Shown here in pieces: positions 56,785 to 64,000 of a stretch of DNA of 64,000 nt. The stretch spans positions 36,941,538 through 37,005,537 of the forward strand of contig OX453273.1 in assembly GCA_949710005.1 (NCBI GenBank), written 5' to 3'. The translations under genes were made by a program, and so were the position numbers. The DNA comes from Ricordea florida. Taxonomy: Eukaryota > Cnidaria > Anthozoa > Corallimorpharia > Ricordeidae. The notes under the pieces were generated by a model. That model did not search any database and had not been told where the DNA came from. It saw only the letters and a program-made list of their open reading frames with translations. Numbering within the stretch: the first letter of the stretch is position 1; every line of letters starts with the position of its first letter.

Positions 56785-57079
56785 AATTTATTTAATAATT
56801 ATTCGCCGAAGGCGAAGTGATTATCGGTGAATATACATTCATACGAAGTCGAGGTGAACATTCCTGAGACGAATGTTTTTAGTATAAATACACAGGTGAT
56901 TATTTCAAAAAAAGAAAAGAAAAAGCATTGTACAACAGGAAAAAATTTTCTTTCATCAGACGCGCGCCAACGACTGGCAACCATTTTGTTCGTCAAGGTG
57001 ATTATCGGCTGATAATCCAAGATAGCTAACCAATCAGACCGCGCGATTTTGGATAATCACCTGAGTATTTATACTAAAT
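56785..57079. mobile_element. MITE family 1, third copy
   Basis: Terminal inverted repeats TTTTAGTATAAATACACAGG (56876 on) and CCTGAGTATTTATACTAAA (to 57079) flank the shared body. The left arm has 'ATTATTCGCCGAAGGCGAAG'. Confidence 0.8.
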
Positions 57080-57731
57080 GGAATTAAGGGTTGCATATCA
57101 ATAAATAAAACATTATCCCGCCTTGTATGCCACTTAGAAGTGATAGCTAGTGACATTAAATATCGGTGATATCATTCTTAAATTATTAAAATCGATATCA
57201 TTAATTACGCGGGATGACGTAGTCAGCCAGCGTATAAAATTCGGCAGCGCATTCCTTTCGTCGTCTTGGGAGTCAAAAATTGCCTTGATTTCTTAACTTT
57301 CCCGTATCCCGAGCCCGTCCCGAAAAAATTGTGTGATTTTTATTGGCTGTAACTCCGAATCACGTGCAAGTTAGGTTGGATTGCACCATGGATATCCATG
57401 ATTGCACAATCAGCAAAAAAACATACTGCGTCAGCAATTTTAAACCAACACATCCCGCGTAAACGCCTTCAGGCGTCTTCTTGTTTTACTTAAAAACTGT
57501 TGACCCACGCCTGCTTGTGGTAACCGGTTTGGTCGGTGTGATGTTTCTAGGTCTCAAGCACTTGCATTAGTTGCATGTGGCTCGGTAGTGAACTTACTCA
57601 TGTAAGCTTGAAGACATTCCATTTCCATCGACCTCCACAAAATAGTCCAAAATTCTACCTCTCCTATGTTTTCCCTATCAAACCATTTCCTCAAATCGAG
57701 TCAACCCCCTCCCCCTCTCCCAACGCCCGCT

Positions 57732-57753
57732 CACACACAAACGCACACACACA

Positions 57754-57791
<38 letters not shown>
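57732..57791. repeat. (AC)n microsatellite
   Basis: About 30 AC units with a few interruptions. It gives a spurious His/Thr-repeat frame. Confidence 0.95.
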
Positions 57792-57793
<2 letters not shown>

Positions 57794-58350
57794 AACAGAG
57801 GACAGTTTCTCGAAGGTCCCGTTAACTTAAAGGGCACGAAGCTATATTTACAAGCCACGTTTTATGGAGTATTTGTGTAGTTCTTGATGTACATGCACAC
57901 CAGCCCAACGTGCAAGTTGACTCAGAATTCTCTGCAGTAGTATACTGGTCGGGGCCACACGAATACCGTTGGGGGAGTATCCATTTGCTGTGTTTCTTAC
58001 GCTCCCTCCGCTCATAGATAGTCCCCAAACACTATTTGTGTGACGCCGACTATACTACTTGAGGTCATCATCATAGTCAGTACCACGGATATAAGACCTT
58101 CCTTGTTTGTTTATGGAAAAGCCCGTCATCGTTTAATTCCCAGCAATGTGAAGGAATTCGATCACGTGCGCTTACGTTTGAGGCGTCAGGGATAGATCAC
58201 TTGGGCTTAATTCAAATATGTTTCTCTGCAGAGGCAACTGTTTCGCGCGTTTGCGAAAAAACAGTCTACCTGTTTCGGTAGTATGATCCACCTCGGTTGT
58301 GTTGCAGCAGGGCGGTCGCCCTGTTGGACACATGGTTTCCTCTGGGGCCG

Positions 58351-58576
58351 GTTGTTCGAAGGCCGATTAGCGCTAACCCAGGGTTAAAGTTTAACCCGGG
58401 TTTCTTTTCCTCTTGTTAAAAAGTATTTTCTCCGATCACTTTCTCTATTTTATTCAGAGCATACAATCATCAAATTGTATTTAAAAAGAATTATACTGAA
58501 TGTGCTTTTTAAGCTCTCATATCAGCAATTAAATTTCTCACTAACCCTGGGTTATCTTAACCCTGCTTCGAACAAC
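58351..58576. mobile_element. MITE family 2, compact copy
   Basis: 226 bp from GTTGTTCGAAGGCCGATTAG to CCCTGCTTCGAACAAC, 9-11 bp terminal inverted repeats, with the same internal blocks as 9214-9522 (AAAAAGAATTATACTGAATG). It abuts the polymerase element. Confidence 0.8.
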
Positions 58577-58596
58577 TCGGTGTATATGGCCCGAGC

Positions 58597-61500
58597 ATGG
58601 CTGAGGGGCCAGGGCTCATCAGCAAGGTAATCCAGGGTGTACTGGGCAAGCCTATCTATACCAACCCGGACAAGGGAATATTTTTCATTGAACACATGGT
58701 TTCCCTTGGTGAGTATAGTCCGAGCATGACTGAAGAGTTAGGTCCCATCAGCAAGGCAACCCAGAGTGTACTGGGCAAGCCTATCTGTACCACCCCGGCC
58801 ACGGAAACATTCTCTACTAAACTTCTCCTGTCGGAAATTACCAAACAAGAGCTAATGGTGTTTCGTGAAGTGTTCTTCCCAGAGATGGGACCTGAGACGG
58901 GGCAGCGAGACCTCCAGGCCCCATCCGTGAGGCTATTCAAAACGTTCTGGAGAAACCTATCCCCAGGGTGGAGAGGTGGAGAAGTGGTTAGGCAGACCAT
59001 TGCGCCCCCGACCCTTTGTGTCAACGGCATCCCTACCCCACCCCCGTCCAAGGAGAAGGAGGAGAAGACGGGAACTTCTGAGGTTACTTGATCCCTTCCA
59101 ACCAGAGGCAACTAGGTTGGCAGCGGATTACCAGACCGAGGTCCAAAGCGTATGTAACGTACCTGAATATGATAGGTTACAACGTGTAGATGGGGAGGAA
59201 GAGAGGCGACGCCCCACAAGATGGCGTTTTATCCGAGGTTTGGAGGGGACCTCACACCCCTTTTCATGGAGAATCTGCATGGCAAGATGCACATGTCATT
59301 CCTCATTAAATAAATTCATGGGTATTAGCTGCAAAACATCGAGGACGGTACAATCATTGTGGTATGAACCGTACAGATCACCTTTGTTTGAAAGGCTCTC
59401 GGAGGCCGAGGATTGGTTAAGTGGTCTGGAGGGGAGGCGTCTGGCCTTATAATTAGGTGATATTAAAATGCCAACGACATAGTGGAGGTTTGAAGACCAC
59501 TTTCACGTTGAAGTGAAGGTTATTCTTGACCGTCAGCCATTATTGGGTACAGGTCTTTCGCGGGATTGCCTTCGCAACCTCGTACACAGTTGGGAGATGG
59601 TGGCGTTCAATAACTACAAGGATACCCTGTGTCTCTGGCGTTGTATTGTGGTGCATCAAAGTGCTGGAGTTGATCGAAGCACAAGGAGAGCGCGTGAGCT
59701 AGCCAAAGGTTCCTTAAGGGGGCATTACGGTTGGATTTTGGCGAAAAATGGAAAATTTGTCATTTTTTTTTTCTTTGGCTCTAACAGTTCTTGAAACTAT
59801 CTACTTTTAGAACATATATGCATTTAATTGAAAATTATTTTTGCTCGGCCTAAAAAATGAAGCTTCCGAAAACCTAAGAATTCCCTCATGTGGCAGGCCA
59901 TTTCAATGAGTTAATTACCTTTTCTTTGTTGCTTTAGACAGAAGTAAAGTTTTACTTGAGTTTTTCCAAAAATCATGTTTTTCGTAGTAATTTTGGTGCC
60001 CCCTTAAATTTCTTGTAGAGTATTTAAGCAATTGCCACCAAATTTGGCACAAACACTGTCCTTGTAGTCGCCTACAACCTAATTGAGCAAATTTTCATTT
60101 GCTCAAAAAAAAACTGGTTTTATGAGTTTTTGAGTTAAATTGAAATGTAAATGGTTGCCAAAGTAACGAAAATAATCAAAAGTCGATAATTCTCAATTAA
60201 GTTGCACTTCACCGAGCAAGGATTTACTGTACCAAATATCATATGTTTTTTTGTTAAAATTTATTTCTTAAATTGAGGGGCAGGAATATAGCTGGAAAAT
60301 CGGTAGTCTTTAACAAATGGTTAATAATTAACAAAGAGTTAATAACTGACAGACATAGGCTGTGTTATGTGGTTAGCAATGGTCTTGCCCTTCATTCTGC
60401 CAAGTTTGAGTGTAATTGAATGAATCCTTGGTGACATATGCCTTTTTGAATAAGCTGTCAAACTTTACCCAAAACCAACGTAATGCCCCCTTAAACTCTC
60501 CAAACAACAAACGACATTCCAGACGTCGTTGGATGTACTGGATCACGTTAAAAAATATCTGAATAAGGGAATGCCCTTCTCGAGCTGGCTTGGTGTCCTT
60601 GTCTAGCTATGAGCCGGAGCGGACTGTGCAAGGGTAAGTGATATGACATCGATCTTAGGCGTAGCCTCCCGTCCGAGCTGACGAACATCTTAACCATAGG
60701 TATTTATGAAGGGCATGCGTTCGTCATCAAGGATATCACTAAGTTGGCAAAGACATACGCTTGGGTTCATTCAAGTGTGCTTTACAAAGGCTACCTTCAA
60801 CGACACGCAGGGAGGTGTGCCTAGGGCGACTGAAACGGTGATTGACTGCCCAACTGGAAGGGTCGAAGCGTCGAGTACAGCCTTTGAGAGGGCTTTCTAC
60901 GCAAAAGACGCAGTATCTCCCGCTGGCTCGAACGAATGGCAAGGATTCACATTTATCACGCTAATTAAGGTAATTGGAGGGAGCCCCTGTGGACGGTTAC
61001 CATTCAAAAACAAAAATCGTATATCAACACCACGGTTGTTACTGGCACGGCTGCCCAAAGTGCTATCTTGACCGCGAAACAATCATCTACAGCGACGACT
61101 CGACGCGCGAGGGTGAGAGCAACGGTGGCGCGTACAAGAGCGCTTCGGCGGTAACTTCTTGGTGCAAGTAGTTACCGTGACTAGACCAAGTAGTAACCGC
61201 TTCGGCAAGCTGGCTACCGCGTCATCGAGAAATGGGCTCTCGACGACGCGAGAGTGTGTGTTCCAGTGGTACTCCAAACACACAGTTACTCACACGCTAT
61301 TCTGTATGATTTCGAGGCCTACGGAGACAGCAATCAGCGAAAGCCAAAGGATAGGCTCACGATTGAGAAAGCGAGCCCCACACCTCTGTGAGAAAGACCC
61401 AAAAGAGCTAGTTCGGAAGTTCACGTAGGAGTTGGAACGGCATGGAGGAGACATTCGAAAGAGAGTACGGGAGCATTTTATGCCGAGAGACTTGGAGCTG

Positions 61501-62404
61501 GTTCAAAAATCGAAGCGCCCCAAAATTGATGCGTGGTGCGACCAAGTGCCTGTTCGGGTTCAACTCAGGACGATATGACTTGAACCTGATCAAAGAGCAC
61601 TTCATGAAACGCCTCGTTAGTATAACTGTTAGTGTCAGAGTCGCGAAAACCGCGTTCTTGCTCACGAAAGGTTTCCGTTTCCTTGGTATCCTCAATCACC
61701 TAGGTTCGGGGACAAGTTACGAGAAGTGGACGAAAGCTTACGAAGGTTCGTCAGAGAAGTCGTGGTTCCCCTACGAGTGGTTCGAAAGTCCCGAGATACG
61801 TGGTTACCCTGGGATCCCGGACTACCCAGCATGGTACTCGAAACTGAAGGGTGACTACGTGCTCACGCGGGAGGAATGGAAGGGATGTCAGCGTTTGTTC
61901 AAAGAGAAGGGGATGCGTACCTTGAAGGACTGCTTGCGCTTTTGCAACAACCTCGATGTCGCCCCTGGCCTTGAGACTTTGGAAAGGATTCGAGCCTTCT
62001 ACACCGAGAAAGGGACTGATATCCTGAAGGACGCTGTCAGTATCCTAGGGGTGAGTTTGCATTACTTGCTCCAAGGGTCGGTCGAGCTAGGTGCGGAGTT
62101 GTACAACGCTTGCAAGGAAGCCTATGAGATGTTGAAGGGAACCATCGTCGGGGGACAAAGCTTCGTGTTCACGTGGTATCACGAAGTAGGTGTCACTAAG
62201 ATTAGGTCCCATGAAATAGCAGAAGCGCGCCTATGTAAGCGTATCCTAGGCTATGATGGCAACGCTTTTTATCTTTCGACTATGCTTAGGGACATACCGT
62301 ATGGTAAAGAAAAAATTGTTCGTTACACAAAAAAACCAAGCGGCCGCGGTGCAGTTGACGCGAAGCCTCAAGAGCGGGACCTGGTTCGGTTTAGGCACAC
62401 TTAA
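58597..62404 (+). pseudogene. Decayed protein-primed family B DNA polymerase (Polinton/adintovirus-like element)
   Basis: Open frames at 58597-59091, 58976-59452, 59513-59794, 60706-61071, 60974-61171 and 61442-62404 appear to be pieces of one long polymerase-type protein broken by frameshifts and stops. The clearest evidence is 'HGCYWHGCPKC' (about 61030-61070), typical of polymerase proteins of Polintons and related elements. Next comes an exonuclease-like part with 'GFNSGRYDLNLI' and a stretch with 'YPGIPDYPAWYSKL'. An unrelated 773-bp insertion splits it at 59714-60494. The polymerase catalytic end is missing past 62404. No capsid, integrase or protease genes are visible. It is inactive as it stands. 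Confidence 0.7.
59714..60494. mobile_element. 773-bp TTAA-flanked MITE inside the polymerase pseudogene
   Basis: The element 59718-60490 starts GGGGGCATTACG and ends with its inverse CGTAATGCCCCC, and is flanked by TTAA at 59714-59717 and 60491-60494. TIRs continue imperfectly (TTGG, TTTTGG). TTAA target duplication is characteristic of piggyBac and some Kolobok elements. No transposase frame is seen. Confidence 0.8.
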
Positions 62405-62452
62405 CTTGAGACGTTTAATTCGTGTGACGATCAATGCGTCCACCTTATGTCC

Positions 62453-62659
62453 CGTATTTATACTAGTGGTATACGCCGTCTCAGGCGTCTTAGACGTAGC
62501 CTATTCCAGGCGTTCAGTTGGTAAACGAGGCGCGGTAGTACACGCAGAGCGCTAGCGAGACGGAAATAATGCGACGAAAAATGGAGGGGGCTATTGGGTG
62601 GAACAAGCTACGTCTAAGACGCCTGAGACGTCTTAGACGTTCTCTAGTACGTATAAACA
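62453..62659. mobile_element. Palindromic MITE after the polymerase remnant
   Basis: 'GTATTTATACTAG...GTCTCAGGCGTCTTAGACGTAG' faces 'CTACGTCTAAGACGCCTGAGAC...CTAGTACGTATAAAC'. The arms also contain short direct repeats of GTCTTAGACGT. Confidence 0.7.
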
Positions 62660-63034
62660 CAGGTAGTCCAAGCTCTACAGTCTATGTTGACCTTTGAATG
62701 CAAACGCCAGCGTATGGTAAAATTATATGGCTTTATATGGGGAAAAAATGTCTCTTATTTACGATTTGGTGGAAAACGAGGAGTGCGGAGAGCGGACTGC
62801 GAAGTGTAGAAAATGCGGAGCGCAGTAAAAAAAGAAATGATCTGAAAGGGTAAACCCTTTAAATAGCGTTCAAAAAGTGTTGACGGGCCTGCACGACTCC
62901 TGCTGTTCGTAAATGATCGCGTGTCTTCGGAGTTTAGCTCTGATCAGGATATCTTTTAGGGATCTTCCTTTGCGATAAGATCATAGGGGAGGAGCAAAAT
63001 GCAAATTTCCCCATAAACAAGATCACCTGCCTCT

Positions 63035-64000
63035 ATCCCTTCCGTCATTTACGCCAACATTCGCTCAGTCACTAGGAAGATCGACGAGCTGCAGGCAGTT
63101 GTTTCTATTAATAATCCATATATCGTCTGCCTAACTGAAACCTGGCTGAATTCTAACATACCGAACTGATTTCACTTGTTATCGGAATGATCGACAGTCT
63201 GTTATGGGCGGTGGGGTCTGCGTGTACGTCAGGACTATTCATCCTTGTATTAGGCTACAGGATTTTGAAGACACAGAAATTGATCAATTTGGCTCAATAT
63301 TCGGCCGCATCGTCTTCTGAGAGGCACTTCATCGTTATTGGTTGCTGCTGTATACCATCCTCCAAGCAGTGTTGCTGAGCAGAATTCTATGCTGATAGCC
63401 CATCTACAGAAGAACATTGAGAACGTCCTAGCCAGCTACCCTGAGTGAATGGTGATTATAACTGGTGATTCTAATCCAACATCTACTCGAATTAAATCAT
63501 CTGACTTGACTATGGCAACAGGATTGCGGCAGATTGTAACGGTGCCTACTCGGAATAATTCTATTTTGGACTCGTGCTTTACCAACAAGCCTAAACTGCT
63601 ATCAAAACCAGTGCAGTTACCTAAGATTGGAAGTGGTGATCACAACGCTCTTCTGATTAAACCAGTACTGAATGGTAATCAATCCTCAAATGTGAGTGCT
63701 AAATCTAAAATACTACGTGACACTAGGGTCAGTCGATTACGGGACTTTGGGGCCTGAATAACAACTTATGACTGGTCATCAATTTTAAACATCTCGGAGG
63801 TGCAGGCGAAGTTTGATTTCCTACACAGTTGTCTGATGAAGGCTGTTAACACATTTTTTCCATCCAGGAAAGTTAAAATCTCGGCAACCGACAAACCATG
63901 GATCACCTCAAGTTTGGAACTCTTGATTGCACAGCGTCAAAAATCCCATGCTAAATGGGGAAAGACTTCTGACAACTACAAGCAACTTCGGAATAGAGTC
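63035..64000 (+). mobile_element. Broken non-LTR retrotransposon (LINE), endonuclease region, cut by window edge
   Basis: Fragments in different frames show 'IVCLTETWLNS' near 63120 and 'MVIITGDSNPT...TVPTRNNSILDSCFT' with 'GSGDHNALLI' at 63449-63757. These are typical of the apurinic-like endonuclease of CR1/L2-type LINEs. The coding sequence continues to the right edge ('TDKPWITSSLELLI') in a further frame. Stops and shifts show it is dead. Confidence 0.75.

Larger units (their letters stand above)
54933..58350. other. Region downstream of PRDM C
   Basis: It includes probable 3' UTR (ATTAAA near 54987 and AATAAA near 55974 are candidate polyA signals), then MITE family 1 (56785-57079) and the AC microsatellite. 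No further gene is seen. Confidence 0.5.

Noticed and set aside
57575..57880. His/Thr-repeat open frame
   Set aside because: Produced by the AC microsatellite.

Overview
This looks like a piece of an animal nuclear genome, most likely an anthozoan cnidarian such as a stony coral. The grounds are spliced metazoan-type transcription-regulator genes with GT-AG introns, very dense small DNA transposons, tRNA-derived SINEs, a Penelope-like fragment with a hammerhead ribozyme, and a decayed family B DNA polymerase element. The clade is an inference. I recognise no mitochondrial, bacterial or rRNA genes.

Four genes can be reconstructed, mostly by finding splice sites that preserve frame. (1) 98-10780, plus strand: a Ski/Sno/Dachshund-like corepressor gene. 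One large exon carries four DHD-type repeats. Five short exons and a terminal exon follow, all joined at phase-1 introns; four of the short exons are two copies of a 63-nt/75-nt coiled-coil exon pair. (2) 16476-26495, minus strand: PRDM gene A. (3) 37610-43056, plus strand: PRDM gene B. (4) 51058-54932, plus strand: PRDM gene C. The PRDM genes share one plan: a short N-terminal exon, a SET (PR) domain split over two exons at the same place, a disordered linker and four zinc fingers. All inner splice phases match, so they are paralogues. A and B are head to head about 11 kb apart, and C follows B in tandem. Gene 1 and PRDM A converge. The 5' ends of all three PRDM genes are unresolved; C must have an upstream exon.

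The rest is mostly repeats. 3.9-13 kb holds many nested MITEs, including one with a fragment like a tyrosine recombinase. PRDM A introns hold a CTG-rich satellite, a SINE, a Penelope-like motif and several inverted-repeat elements. PRDM B intron 1 holds a complete-looking type I hammerhead ribozyme followed by a 106-114 bp satellite that recurs downstream of B and inside PRDM C. PRDM C intron 1 holds a 23-bp minisatellite that seems to have grown from inside a SINE. From 58.3 kb to the right edge there is only mobile DNA: a MITE, a polymerase pseudogene split by a TTAA-flanked insertion, a palindromic MITE, and a broken LINE endonuclease running off the edge.

Functionally, the window combines one predicted Ski-type corepressor with three predicted PRDM chromatin regulators. 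The sequence gives no direct sign that they act together.
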